Part shown: positions 25,800 to 34,657 of the stretch, piece after piece | Layout: the number at the start of each line of letters is the position of its first letter | How positions within the stretch are numbered: the stretch's first letter is position 1 | NCBI RefSeq assembly: GCF_006345825.1 | Contig: NZ_VCIX01000092.1 | Location: 1,178,001 to 1,242,000, forward strand | Source of the DNA: Paenibacillus paridis | GTDB lineage: Bacteria; Bacillota; Bacilli; Paenibacillales; Paenibacillaceae | DNA: 64,000 bases | Direction of reading: 5' to 3' | Made by a program: the position numbers and the translations under genes | The notes under the pieces: generated by a model | Told to the model about the DNA's origin: nothing | Databases searched by the model: none | What the model saw: only the letters and a program-made list of their open reading frames with translations

Positions 25800-27092
25800 A
25801 TGGGCAAAACGGATGGAGTTCGGACAAATCGCCGCACAATCGGCTATTGGCTGCGGGAGCTGCTTGCGCTTCCAGGCGCGGCATTTGATTATGCTGTCGG
25901 AAAATGGGCATCGCTCAGCGCATCGCATGAAATGATCGCAGAGGCGGTTCCGCTTGAGCTGCCTGCTGCTACGATAGCCAAGCTTACGCATGCCTGGTCC
26001 AAGTCCACAGCAGCGCCTGATTCTGGCGGTGCCGCTGGCTGGACGGAAAGAGAGCAGGGGCTGATTGCGCGCATTCGCGCGGAGATAGCGGCTGGCAATC
26101 GCAATAATGTGACGCGTACAGAGGCTTACCGTGACGTGTATTTTCGCACGCCTGAGCTGCACTGGGCGCTGCTGGCTCATATGGTATCGCGCAACGGCGG
26201 CTGGAATATGACTGATTTGCAAGGGGAGTGGCTGCCGTGGCTGCTCGGCAAGGAGCAGCGCGAGGCCGTATTCCGCTTTTTGGAGCAGGCCAATGCGTTA
26301 ATTTTTCAGGATGCCTATCCTCAGCTGCTGTTGTACGAATGGAGCCGCAGAGAAGGAAGGAGCTTGTTTCACCTGCTGCCGGCTTTTGGCGTATCGGCAT
26401 TTATGGCCCCGGCCTGGAAGCAGTTTTGGCGAGATGGCGAGTCGGCTCCGCTAACGGTTGCTCTTATTGTGAATGAGCAAAATTATATTGAACAGCGGGT
26501 CGTGCAGCATCCCTATTTCCGAGATAAAGTGCTGCATACGTTCTTTTTTGGGCTGCAGTCGCTGCTGCAACTAAATGGCGTTGTTTTTCCTTATGGGAAG
26601 GGGCAGCGGAGAGGGGAAGAGGCGGTCGTGCTCAAACTTTCCGGACTAATACTGGAGCGCTTCGAACATTTGCATGAACGGATTGAGTTTGGCAAACGGC
26701 TCTACGCGATGCTGTTCGGCATCCCACGCGTATACGATGGAGTGAAATGCTTTGCAGCCGCTGTTAAGCACACGGGGTCTAGGGCGGACTACGCCCCTCA
26801 TTTATTTGCCCGCGTTCGTCAGAAGCCCCCTCAGCGCGTCTACGCGGAGCGTTTGCTTGGGGGACGGCTGAAGCTTGGCGCGGAGCCGATCTACAGTCCT
26901 GAGCTTAGTGCCGCTTGGGGAGAGCAACCTCCGCCGGTGCCCGAACCCGGCGATTGGTTTACGTCGGCTGCCGAGGTCGTGCCTTATTTTCAAAAGCTGC
27001 CGCTTCCGTCATCCTTCGAAATGACGAATGAATATGGCATGATGCTGAACAAGATCGAGCTGGCTGTTATTGCGGTGCAGCGGGGAAAGTGA
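25800..27092 (+). CDS. DUF2515 family protein (YppC-like)
   Basis: A 430-residue protein that resembles the DUF2515 family represented by B. subtilis YppC. Function unknown. It contains a conserved block around SRNGGWNMTDLQGEW and a later segment VQHPYFRDKVLHTFFFGLQ, with no signal peptide or membrane segment. The ribosome site GGGGAGCG precedes ATG 25800. It is a single gene between the divergent SRAP gene and a repeat-rich gap. Homologues also occur outside Paenibacillus in spore formers. Confidence 0.72.
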   Translation: MGKTDGVRTNRRTIGYWLRELLALPGAAFDYAVGKWASLSASHEMIAEAVPLELPAATIAKLTHAWSKSTAAPDSGGAAGWTEREQGLIARIRAEIAAGNRNNVTRTEAYRDVYFRTPELHWALLAHMVSRNGGWNMTDLQGEWLPWLLGKEQREAVFRFLEQANALIFQDAYPQLLLYEWSRREGRSLFHLLPAFGVSAFMAPAWKQFWRDGESAPLTVALIVNEQNYIEQRVVQHPYFRDKVLHTFFFGLQSLLQLNGVVFPYGKGQRRGEEAVVLKLSGLILERFEHLHERIEFGKRLYAMLFGIPRVYDGVKCFAAAVKHTGSRADYAPHLFARVRQKPPQRVYAERLLGGRLKLGAEPIYSPELSAAWGEQPPPVPEPGDWFTSAAEVVPYFQKLPLPSSFEMTNEYGMMLNKIELAVIAVQRGK

Positions 27093-27129
27093 ACGGCTGC
27101 CTGAAGCAGGGGATTAGGCTAATTTTACA

Positions 27130-27305
27130 TGGAATTTGTCCCGTTATTTTAATAGATTTCCGATTTTCGGGGAATTTAGTTGGAATTTGTCCCTCTAATT
27201 CCAAAGATTCAGCCGATATGACGAAAAACGGTTTGATTAATGGGAGAAATTACCACTAAAATCTATAGCCAAGCTGATAACGGTATTTTAGCGGGAGAAA
27301 TTCCA
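27130..27305. repeat. Symmetric intergenic inverted repeats with 51-base spacing
   Basis: TGGAATTTGTCCC occurs at 27130 and 27181, exactly 51 bases apart. Near-complementary copies, GGGAGAAATT(A/C)C, occur at 27242 and 27293, again 51 bases apart. The outer copies pair with each other and the inner copies pair less well, and a small hairpin CCGATTTTCGG lies at 27160-27170. The 176-base block has no gene. It may be a small interspersed repeat or a non-coding structure. Confidence 0.6.
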
Positions 27306-27337
27306 TTTATTCTTTATATCTTTATGTTGGGCATACG

Positions 27338-27376
27338 AAAAAGAGCCGTCCGCTTAAGCGCGGGACGGCTCCTTTT
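27338..27376. terminator. Terminator between the DUF2515 gene and the SOS operon
   Basis: GAGCCGTCCG and CGGGACGGCTC pair with one bulged G, with A-rich sequence before and T-rich sequence after the stem. It serves the convergent yolD-polymerase operon on the minus strand and any read-through on the plus strand. Confidence 0.8.
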
Positions 27377-27387
27377 CGTAAGTCGTT

Positions 27388-27717
27388 TCATTCTTCTTCG
27401 ATGGATGCCCCTTCGATATCGCGAATGGAGAACCATTCGCCATCAACCATGAAGCGTCCTTTCAGCTGATCGACCCGATCGACGACGCCAATGACGCTCA
27501 GCTCCTCCAGCGGATGGAACAGGCGGATCGCAATGGGGTGCCGCTGCTGCAGTGATTCCATTACAAAGCGGCTTATATTTTCCCATTCCTGCTCGTCAAG
27601 TTCGATCCGCTGCCTCTGCCGCAAAGCCTGCTCCTGTTCATTGATAGCAACCTTATGCTCCGGCAGCATCATGCGGCTCGATTCCCAGATGCCGTTGCCT
27701 TCAAGCTTCTTCCTCAT
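27388..27717 (-). CDS. YolD-like protein
   Basis: A 109-residue YolD family protein. Such proteins are found next to Y-family polymerases in Bacilli and are thought to help UmuC-like polymerases as a UmuD substitute. It shows the MMLPEHK motif near residue 16 and the late GVVDRVDQLKGRFMV with WFSIRDI segment typical of the family. Its start overlaps the polymerase stop by 4 bases, so it is the last gene of the SOS operon. Confidence 0.87.
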   Translation of the reverse strand: MRKKLEGNGIWESSRMMLPEHKVAINEQEQALRQRQRIELDEQEWENISRFVMESLQQRHPIAIRLFHPLEELSVIGVVDRVDQLKGRFMVDGEWFSIRDIEGASIEEE

Positions 27718-28979
27718 TTATAGTGTCCTCCGATCTTCTCCGAGCGGTGCTGCGCTTGGCCGGCAGGGGTTACGGAGACGGCCCTTAAAATGATGGAGTC
27801 CCCATACTTTTGCTTCAGGGCGTCGGTCGCTTTCTCGAGCGCCATCGTCTTCTCCCGCTTCGTGTCAAACAAGGACAGCTGATACTCGCCATCCTCGGAA
27901 AATTGCGACAGGCTGACGCCGACCTTTCTTACCGGATAGCCGTCCCAGTGGCGAAGCAGCAGCTGTATAGCGGCATGGTAAACCGTGTTGGTCACGTTGC
28001 TCGGATCGTCCATTTTCATTTGGCGGCTAAAGCCGGTAGGCTGGTCATAATTGGCCCCCATCAAGCCAACGGAAACGACATGCCCCATATAGCCCTTGCC
28101 CCGGCAGCGCTGGCATACGAGCTCGGTGAGCTCAAGCAGGACAACCTTAATGTCCTCCAGTCTTTGATAATCCCGGGGCAGCGTCATCATATGCCCGATC
28201 ACCTTCGGAGCAATCTCATGCGTCCCCGGCGTAACGGGACTATCATCGATGCCGTTCGCAATCCGAGAGTAAAGCTCGGCGTTAATATCGGAGTTTTTGC
28301 CGAATTTGCGGCGCATCATCAGCTTCAGCTTCTCGAGCGGCGTAGCGGCTACCTTGCCGATCGTCTCCAGGCCCATGGCATTGAAATGCCGCGTCATGCG
28401 GCTGCCGACCATGAACATTTTGGCAACGGGCAAAGTCCAAAGCGTCTCCTCAAGCCGATCCTTCCGCAAAATATAAATGCCGGAATCATTTTTTTTGGCA
28501 TAGTTGTCGCAGGCCATCTTCGCCAGCATTTTATTTTCGGCAATGCCAAAGCGCGTGTAAATCCCCAGCTCTGCCTGGATCCGTGTCTGAATGTGATGCG
28601 CGAGCTCCTCCGGTGATCCGTACAAATGAAGGGAGCCCGTCACATCTAGAAACTGCTCATCGATGGAATAGGGCTCAACTAGGTCTGTATACGATTGATA
28701 GATGCTCGTAATCCTCATGGAGATATCGATGTACAGCTGCATGCGAGGCTTAATAATGACTAAATTCGGACACTTCGCCAAGGAATCGCCCAGCCGCTCT
28801 GCCGTGGTTACCCCAAAGGATTTGGCAAGGGGACAAGCGGCGAGAATGATGCCTGACCTTCGTTCCGGATCGCCTGCAACGACGAGGGGCAAATCCCGAT
28901 ACTCCGGGTGGTCAGCCTTCTCGACGGAGGCATAAAATGACTGGCAGTCCGCCAGCATAATGACTTTGTTAAGAGACAT
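27714..28979 (-). CDS. Y-family DNA polymerase (UvrX/UmuC type)
   Basis: A 421-residue translesion polymerase. The N-terminal metal motif LADCQSFYASVE, the second catalytic motif PYSIDEQFLD near residues 103-112, the thumb and the little-finger domain are all present. The beta-clamp binding motif QLSLF near 380 would recruit it to stalled forks. It belongs to the UvrX/YqjW group rather than DinB, judged by its YolD partner and length. It overlaps the upstream 69-aa gene by 11 bases and is expected to be induced by DNA damage through LexA. Confidence 0.92.
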   Translation of the reverse strand: MSLNKVIMLADCQSFYASVEKADHPEYRDLPLVVAGDPERRSGIILAACPLAKSFGVTTAERLGDSLAKCPNLVIIKPRMQLYIDISMRITSIYQSYTDLVEPYSIDEQFLDVTGSLHLYGSPEELAHHIQTRIQAELGIYTRFGIAENKMLAKMACDNYAKKNDSGIYILRKDRLEETLWTLPVAKMFMVGSRMTRHFNAMGLETIGKVAATPLEKLKLMMRRKFGKNSDINAELYSRIANGIDDSPVTPGTHEIAPKVIGHMMTLPRDYQRLEDIKVVLLELTELVCQRCRGKGYMGHVVSVGLMGANYDQPTGFSRQMKMDDPSNVTNTVYHAAIQLLLRHWDGYPVRKVGVSLSQFSEDGEYQLSLFDTKREKTMALEKATDALKQKYGDSIILRAVSVTPAGQAQHRSEKIGGHYK

Positions 28980-29178
28980 GCGGGTTCACCAGCTCTGCTG
29001 CCAAAAGATTAGCCACGAGAAAGACGCGCTGCGCGCCGGAGTTGAGACAGAAAGCCCGGATGTAGCCGTCTTTTACGGCTAGAACACGAATTCTTCGCTT
29101 GGTGAATTTCCCTTTCTTGCTCATATAAATCACATCAACGACACAATCGATCATGTGAAGCCATTTTTCCAATGCCAT
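28969..29178 (-). CDS. Small SOS-operon protein, WYL-like
   Basis: A 69-residue protein at the head of the SOS operon. A central basic stretch KKGKFTKRRIRVLAVKDGYIRAFCL resembles the beta-rich part of WYL domains, which often bind single-stranded DNA or nucleotides. The TGATGCTCCTCCTT context gives ribosome site AAGGAGGAGC before ATG 29178. It is translated with an 11-base overlap into the polymerase. The function is not established; the WYL comparison is only a resemblance seen by eye. Confidence 0.7.
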   Translation of the reverse strand: MALEKWLHMIDCVVDVIYMSKKGKFTKRRIRVLAVKDGYIRAFCLNSGAQRVFLVANLLAAELVNPHVS

Positions 29179-29199
29179 GATGCTCCTCCTTCTAGGTAA

Positions 29200-29235
29200 G
29201 AACGTTTGTTCTTATTATATGCGGAACATGTGTTC
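29200..29235 (-). promoter_or_regulatory. Two LexA (SOS) boxes around the -10 of the polymerase operon
   Basis: GAACGTTTGTTC at 29200-29211 and GAACATGTGTTC at 29224-29235 both fit the Bacillus LexA/DinR core GAAC-N4-GTTC. A TATAAT -10 (complement of 29214-29219) lies between them. Bound LexA would cover the promoter from both sides, giving tight repression until DNA damage. Confidence 0.9.
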
Positions 29236-29434
29236 TTATGCTAGAGGTTAATTGTGGTTATTTTTTACATGGTTTTACTGCTGTAATAGCGCTACAGGCG
29301 GCTTAGAAAAGAGAACTTGGAGTGGGAAAATGAAAAAAGATAATCCCACTATTGAATTTAGTTTGTGCAGCTGATAAGGTAAAAGAATATAACCGACTGA
29401 AAAGGTTGGAATTAAATGTATGGGAGGGGTCACT

Positions 29435-30370
29435 TTGACCAAAATCGCGAAGAACTTAACGGAGCTAGTCGGCAACACACCGCTTCTGGAGCTTGCCAAT
29501 TTTAGCGGGCAGCACAACATTCAAGCGAAACTCATCGGCAAGCTAGAGTATTTCAATCCTGCCGGGAGCGTAAAGGATCGGATTGGCGTGGCGTTGATCA
29601 AGGATGCGGAAGAGCGCGGGCTCATTAACCAAAACTCGATTATTGTTGAGCCTACAAGCGGAAATACAGGCGTCGGGCTTGCGTTCGCCGCAGCGGCACT
29701 AGGGTACCGGTTAATCATTACACTGCCGGAGAGCTTCAGCGTGGAGCGCCGCAAGCTATTGCTGGCACTCGGAGCGGAGCTTATTCTAACCCCTGCCAGC
29801 GAAGGAATGGCTGGCGCGATCAGGAAGGCAGAGGAGATTACTGAAGCGACGCCAAACGCATTTATGCCCCAGCAATTCAATAATCCAGCGAATCCGGATA
29901 TTCATAAGAAAACGACAGCCGAAGAAATTTGGAGGGACATGGACGGCGAGGTTGATTTTTTTGTTGCAGGCGTAGGGACAGGCGGTACGGTTTCTGGCGT
30001 AGGCGCAGCGCTTAAAGAGAAAAATCCAGCTGTTCAAATTATAGCGGTAGAGCCTGCGGATTCCCCGGTGCTATCCGGCGGCAAAAAGGGGCTGCATAAA
30101 ATTCAAGGCATCGGCGCAGGCTTTGTTCCCGACAACTTTCATCCGGCTGTGGTAGATGAAATCATTCTGGTAAAAAGCGAGCCTGCCTTTGAAACGGCAA
30201 GGCAGCTTGCGCGAAGCGAAGGCCTGCTCGTCGGCATTTCTTCGGGCGCTGCGGTGTATGCGGCGCTGCAAATTGCGAAGCGGCCAGGCAATCAAGATAA
30301 GAAAATAGTGATCCTGCTGCCGGATACGGGGGAGCGCTACTTATCGTCCGCGCTTTATCCGGAAGCCTAA
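29435..30370 (+). CDS. cysK: Cysteine synthase A (O-acetylserine sulfhydrylase)
   Basis: A 311-residue pyridoxal-phosphate enzyme that forms cysteine from O-acetylserine and sulfide. The PLP lysine lies in AGSVKDRIG, the phosphate loop is PTSGNTG, the second phosphate site is GVGTGGT, and the substrate-side SSGAA is near the end. The start is TTG 29435, because GGGAGGGG at 29422-29429 overlaps the in-frame ATG 29420 and fits the TTG. A strong terminator follows, so it is likely a single-gene unit. Confidence 0.94.
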   Translation: MTKIAKNLTELVGNTPLLELANFSGQHNIQAKLIGKLEYFNPAGSVKDRIGVALIKDAEERGLINQNSIIVEPTSGNTGVGLAFAAAALGYRLIITLPESFSVERRKLLLALGAELILTPASEGMAGAIRKAEEITEATPNAFMPQQFNNPANPDIHKKTTAEEIWRDMDGEVDFFVAGVGTGGTVSGVGAALKEKNPAVQIIAVEPADSPVLSGGKKGLHKIQGIGAGFVPDNFHPAVVDEIILVKSEPAFETARQLARSEGLLVGISSGAAVYAALQIAKRPGNQDKKIVILLPDTGERYLSSALYPEA

Positions 30371-30385
30371 CGGGGGACAAAGAAG

Positions 30386-30430
30386 AGCGATGCAGAAGCC
30401 ATGATTTAAGGCTTTTGCATCGCTTTTTCT
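30386..30430 (+). terminator. Intrinsic terminator after cysK
   Basis: AGCGATGCAGAAGCC (30386-30400) pairs with GGCTTTTGCATCGCT (30411-30425) with one G-U pair, followed by T residues. Confidence 0.92.
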
Positions 30431-30618
30431 GTTATTACGCAAGGTTCCGTCATCTCGGACCTTCTCAACTGCCTGCCCGCCAAACGGCAGGTGAGGCAGC
30501 CGCATTTTATTTTCATATAAGCAAATCAAGCATCCTATAGACGCTTATCATCAAGCGGTACATATTTAAACCCATAATGCGCCAAAATAGAAGCAACATG
30601 GAAACGAAAGGTGCCGCT

Positions 30619-32166
30619 ATGAACAAACAACCCGCAGGAGCGCTAACGCCGCTTAGTCCCTCGCTGCAAGCGAACGTTAAGGCGATTCAGAGCCGTTTCG
30701 GAGGAAGCACAGATCTTGTGGTTCGAATGTTTCGCAGCGATGCGGCACCAGACCGCGAGATCGCGATCCTCTATGTAGATGGAATTGTGGATACGGGGAC
30801 GATTAATGAAAGCGTCATGGAGCCGTTAATGTCGATGAGGCTGCCTCCGCATGCCTTGGTCAAGGGCAGCAAGCTGCTCGAGGCGCTTCGGAGCTGCGTC
30901 GTGTCTATCGGTTCCGTGAAGGACATCCATACCTTGGAGCATGCGCTTCAGTATATGACGGACGGATTATGCGTCATTTTGGCTGATGGATGCGCAGCGG
31001 CATTGACGGCGGATGTAAATGGAGGCGATCAGCGCAACGTTTCTATTCCCCAGACGCAGACCGTCATCCGGGGACCGCAGCATGCGTTTGTGGAAAACCT
31101 CCGTACGAACATCAGCTTGGTCCGGAGAATTATTCGTTCTTCGGACCTTCATGTGCAGGTGCATAAGCTGGGCCAGCAAACGCATACCAACGTAGCCGTT
31201 TTGTACTTAAACGGAATCGTAGACGAGGGAATCGTCAAGGAGGTTTATCGAAGGCTGGCTGCCATCGATCTCGACGGCGTGCTTGAGAGCGGCTACGTGG
31301 AGGAATTCATTCAAGACGAGACGTTTACCTTATTTCCCACGCTGCTTAATACGGAACGACCGGATACGGTAGCCGCCGCGCTGCTTGAGGGAAGGGTAGC
31401 GGTTATGGTTGACGGGTCTCCCATCGCGCTGATGGCACCGACCACTTTTTTTACCTTTTTCCAGTCACCGGAGGATTATTATCAGAGATTCGATATCGCT
31501 TCCTTCGTCCGCATTATTCGATATGCCGCGTATGTGGTGTCCATTCTTTTGCCAGCCGTCTACATCGCAGTGACAACCTTCCACCAGGAAATGCTACCGA
31601 CCACGCTGTTAATCAGCCTGGCCGCGCAGCGGGAAGGAATCCCGTTCCCGGGCCTTGCTGAAGCGCTGCTGATGGAGCTTACATTCGAGGTGCTGCGTGA
31701 GGCGGGGCTGCGAATGCCGCGAGCCATCGGACCGGCCATCTCTATCGTAGGTGCGCTTGTACTGGGACAATCGGCGGTACAGGCCGGCATTGTATCGGCC
31801 GGGATGGTTATTGTAGTCTCTTTTACGGCAATATCCAACTTCGTTATGCCGGAATTCAATATGGCGGCTACCTCGCGCATTATCCGGTTTCTCTTTATGA
31901 TCATGGCTGGGATTTTCGGTTTTTTCGGGATATTCATCTCTGTGCTGTTTATGCTGATCCATCTGGTATCGCTGCGTTCCTTTGGGGTGCCTTACATGTC
32001 TCCTATAGCTCCGGGACCGGCAAAGCAAAGTTTTTGGAGAGACGCGTTCATCCGGCTGCCGTGGTGGGCGATCGTGCTTCGGCCAATGGATATGAACTTA
32101 CGCAATCCGAAGCGGCAGGCAAATGGGAAACGTCCGCCCGCGCAGCGTCATTCCAGCAAACCGTGA
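30619..32166 (+). CDS. gerKA: Spore germination receptor A subunit (GerKA/GerAA family)
   Basis: A 515-residue A subunit of a nutrient germinant receptor in the inner spore membrane. A large N-terminal soluble region (about 1-280) contains the family segments EIAILYVDGIVD and DGSPIALMAPTTFF. A membrane domain of about five helices (about 290-470) follows, with the conserved FPGLAEALLMELTFEVLREAGLR block and ending near MSPIAPG. The start ATG 30619 fits the ribosome site AAAGGTG. It forms an A-C-B operon in the order used by B. subtilis gerK. Confidence 0.92.
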   Translation: MNKQPAGALTPLSPSLQANVKAIQSRFGGSTDLVVRMFRSDAAPDREIAILYVDGIVDTGTINESVMEPLMSMRLPPHALVKGSKLLEALRSCVVSIGSVKDIHTLEHALQYMTDGLCVILADGCAAALTADVNGGDQRNVSIPQTQTVIRGPQHAFVENLRTNISLVRRIIRSSDLHVQVHKLGQQTHTNVAVLYLNGIVDEGIVKEVYRRLAAIDLDGVLESGYVEEFIQDETFTLFPTLLNTERPDTVAAALLEGRVAVMVDGSPIALMAPTTFFTFFQSPEDYYQRFDIASFVRIIRYAAYVVSILLPAVYIAVTTFHQEMLPTTLLISLAAQREGIPFPGLAEALLMELTFEVLREAGLRMPRAIGPAISIVGALVLGQSAVQAGIVSAGMVIVVSFTAISNFVMPEFNMAATSRIIRFLFMIMAGIFGFFGIFISVLFMLIHLVSLRSFGVPYMSPIAPGPAKQSFWRDAFIRLPWWAIVLRPMDMNLRNPKRQANGKRPPAQRHSSKP

Positions 32167-32185
32167 CGGAAAGGAAGGAATGGCT

Positions 32186-33391
32186 ATGAAGAAATGGAGG
32201 CTGCTGCTGCCGCTGCTCGCCTGTCTACTGACTGCCGGCTGCTGGAACCGTGTAGAGCTAAACGATATTGCTGTCATTTCGGCAACCGGTATCGATTGGA
32301 AGGAAGGGAGCTGGGTATTGTCGTATCAGGTCGTTATACCGCAGGCCATATCGAGCCAAAGCGCTACCAGCAGCTCGGCAGCGGTCAACGTTTTTTCGAC
32401 GAAAGGCTCGAGCTTTCGAAGCGCGGTCAGCAAGGCCAGCCAAGAGACCTCCCGCCGCCTTTATTTCTCTCATACACAAATCGTGATTATTGGACAGGAA
32501 GCGGCACGGAAAGGAATCAGCTCACTCCTGGATACTTATTTGCGCAATCATGATTCGCGCGAGACGGTCAGCGTGTATTTGTCGAAGGGGAGCGCCCGCA
32601 AAATGCTGGAGCAGTTGATTCCGCTTGAGAAGATACCCGGCGCGGCGATTCAGCGCATGATTACGAATGAAGAGATGAATAGCTCTACCTTTCGCCAAAT
32701 GACGATTCATCAGGTGCTGATGGACTTGCTAGGGACAACGCATGCCACGGGTATTCCGGGCCTGATCGTATCGGGAACGAACGAGAGCGTGGAGCGGGCG
32801 GGACAATTGACTCGGACAAGCACGCCTTCCAAGGTCAGGCTGTATGACCTCGGGCTGATTCAAGGAGACAAGCTGGTCGGCTGGCTTAATAACGAAGAAA
32901 GCCAAGGGGCGATGTGGCTGGCCGATCATGTGAAGAAAACAACGGTCCCGTTTGCTTGCGAGGAGAACAGAAGCGGCCAGAAAAATTCGTCGGTACGAAT
33001 TACGCATGCCAAGACCAGGCTGCGCCCGGAGCTCTCGAACGGCAATTGGATCATGCATGTGGAAGCGGGAGCGGACGGTATGTTAATGGAATACAATTGC
33101 GAGGGCGATCTTTCCAAGCCGAAGCAGGTGGCAAAGATTGAGCGGCTTATTGAAGGCGAGATTACAGCGATTATGGAGAATGGATGGAAGGCTTTGCGCA
33201 AAAACGGTGCGGACGTCATCGGCTTTGGCAGCGTCATCCGTCAGAAATATCCAAAGCAATGGTCAAAGGCCAGCGATAATTGGGAAGAGCTATTTGCAGG
33301 CACAGAGGTAAAAGTAAAGGTGAAGGTCAAACTGAATTCTACGGGCATGAGCGGTAGCGGCTTCAAACAAGAGCAGGAGAAAGACAGCTAA
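32186..33391 (+). CDS. gerKC: Spore germination receptor C lipoprotein (GerKC family)
   Basis: A 401-residue lipoprotein subunit of the germinant receptor. It has a signal peptide with lipobox LLTAGC (Cys19), directly followed by the family signature WNRVELNDIA. Three-domain GerC architecture fits the length. The start ATG 32186 was chosen over ATG 32180, because AAGGAAGGA ends right at 32180 and is well spaced only for 32186. It lies between the A and B subunit genes and would anchor to the outer face of the inner spore membrane. Confidence 0.92.
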   Translation: MKKWRLLLPLLACLLTAGCWNRVELNDIAVISATGIDWKEGSWVLSYQVVIPQAISSQSATSSSAAVNVFSTKGSSFRSAVSKASQETSRRLYFSHTQIVIIGQEAARKGISSLLDTYLRNHDSRETVSVYLSKGSARKMLEQLIPLEKIPGAAIQRMITNEEMNSSTFRQMTIHQVLMDLLGTTHATGIPGLIVSGTNESVERAGQLTRTSTPSKVRLYDLGLIQGDKLVGWLNNEESQGAMWLADHVKKTTVPFACEENRSGQKNSSVRITHAKTRLRPELSNGNWIMHVEAGADGMLMEYNCEGDLSKPKQVAKIERLIEGEITAIMENGWKALRKNGADVIGFGSVIRQKYPKQWSKASDNWEELFAGTEVKVKVKVKLNSTGMSGSGFKQEQEKDS

Positions 33392-33410
33392 TAAGCAGAA
33401 AGGAGACCGT

Positions 33411-34502
33411 ATGCAGCAAATCGGGAAAAACCAGCTTTGGATTTTGATCGTCGTTTTTATGATCGGCAGCACTCCGCTGTTCGAGCTTGGCATTAAAGCG
33501 AAGCAGGATGCATGGATCGCGATGACGCTTGCCGCGGTCGCCGGTCTGCTGCTTACGGCGCTTTATGTCCAAATTCAGAAGAGAGCGCCCGAATCTGAGC
33601 TTGCGGAGCTTTACAAGATCCATTTTGGCCGCTGGATTGGCGGATTTGTTGGCATTATTTACGTTTTGTGGTTCGCTTATGAATCGATGCGCAACGTACG
33701 GGATGTCGGTGAGCTTACCGTCATGACGCTGCTCTCCTTTACTCCGAAGTGGATCGTCATGCTGCTTATTCTCAGCGCTGCCGCTTACACGGTGAGCAAG
33801 GGGCTGGAGGTGTTTGTGCGTGTCGTGCAGCTGCTGTTTCCTATTGCGGCATTTAGCTATGCTTTTCTCCTAATTCTGTTGTTTATCAGCAGGCTTCCGA
33901 AAATTAGGCATTTGCTTCCCCTTCTGGAGAATGGCATGATGCCTGTCTTAAAGTCGGCTTTTCCAGATTTGCTATCCTTTCCGTTTGGACAATTGGTTAT
34001 TTTTTTCGTTTTCTGGAAGCATGTCAGCGAGAAAAAAATGATCGGAAAAATTTCTTATTGGGCTTATATAAGCGTATCCCTGTTTCTCATTCTGATGAAC
34101 GCCATTACGCTGAGCGTGCTGGGTCCGGAGATTTCTGCCCTTACTGCGTTGCCGCTGCTTGAGGTGGTGCAGTTGATCAGGCTGGCCAATATTTTGGAGC
34201 GATTGGATGTTATTGTGACGCTGCTGCTGTTGATTGGACTTTATGTCAAAATGACGGCGCTATACATGGCGGCAGTGTTTACCTTCACCGCTGTCACCGG
34301 TATGGCCTACCGATACTGCGTGCTGCCCATCGGTCTCGTCATCTATGCGTCTTCGTTTCTGGAAACGAACAATACGTACCACCTTTGGATCGGGCTTGAT
34401 ATTACGCTCAAAATCGTTCCGTTATTTCAAGTCGTGCTGCCGTTCTTGATGCTAATCGTCGGGGTGCGGAAAAAATATAAAACCAAAAACATGGCCGGCT
34501 AG
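33411..34502 (+). CDS. gerKB: Spore germination receptor B subunit (GerKB family)
   Basis: A 363-residue integral membrane protein of the endospore germination permease (GerAB) family, related to amino-acid/polyamine/organocation transporters. About ten membrane helices are visible, starting WILIVVFMIGSTPL and with the conserved GIIYVLWFAYESMRNVRDVGEL region. B subunits carry the germinant-binding site. The ribosome site AAAGGAGACC precedes ATG 33411, 19 bases after gerKC. The germinant is unknown. Confidence 0.92.
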   Translation: MQQIGKNQLWILIVVFMIGSTPLFELGIKAKQDAWIAMTLAAVAGLLLTALYVQIQKRAPESELAELYKIHFGRWIGGFVGIIYVLWFAYESMRNVRDVGELTVMTLLSFTPKWIVMLLILSAAAYTVSKGLEVFVRVVQLLFPIAAFSYAFLLILLFISRLPKIRHLLPLLENGMMPVLKSAFPDLLSFPFGQLVIFFVFWKHVSEKKMIGKISYWAYISVSLFLILMNAITLSVLGPEISALTALPLLEVVQLIRLANILERLDVIVTLLLLIGLYVKMTALYMAAVFTFTAVTGMAYRYCVLPIGLVIYASSFLETNNTYHLWIGLDITLKIVPLFQVVLPFLMLIVGVRKKYKTKNMAG

Positions 34503-34657
34503 CTGCTGGGCCATACTCACCGAAGCGGCTGTGTCTACATATTTTATGATACAGCTTGAAATATGAGCTTTATTTGCTGCTTATATTTCACCGCGAAACG
34601 GGCTTTTGCCGCCGCAGGACTGCGTAAGCCGTTTACGCTTGCTTGAGGGGGATACGC

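Noticed and set aside
27810-28616. A 268-codon plus-strand frame
   Set aside because: It is fully antisense to the Y-family polymerase, and the real gene explains the region.
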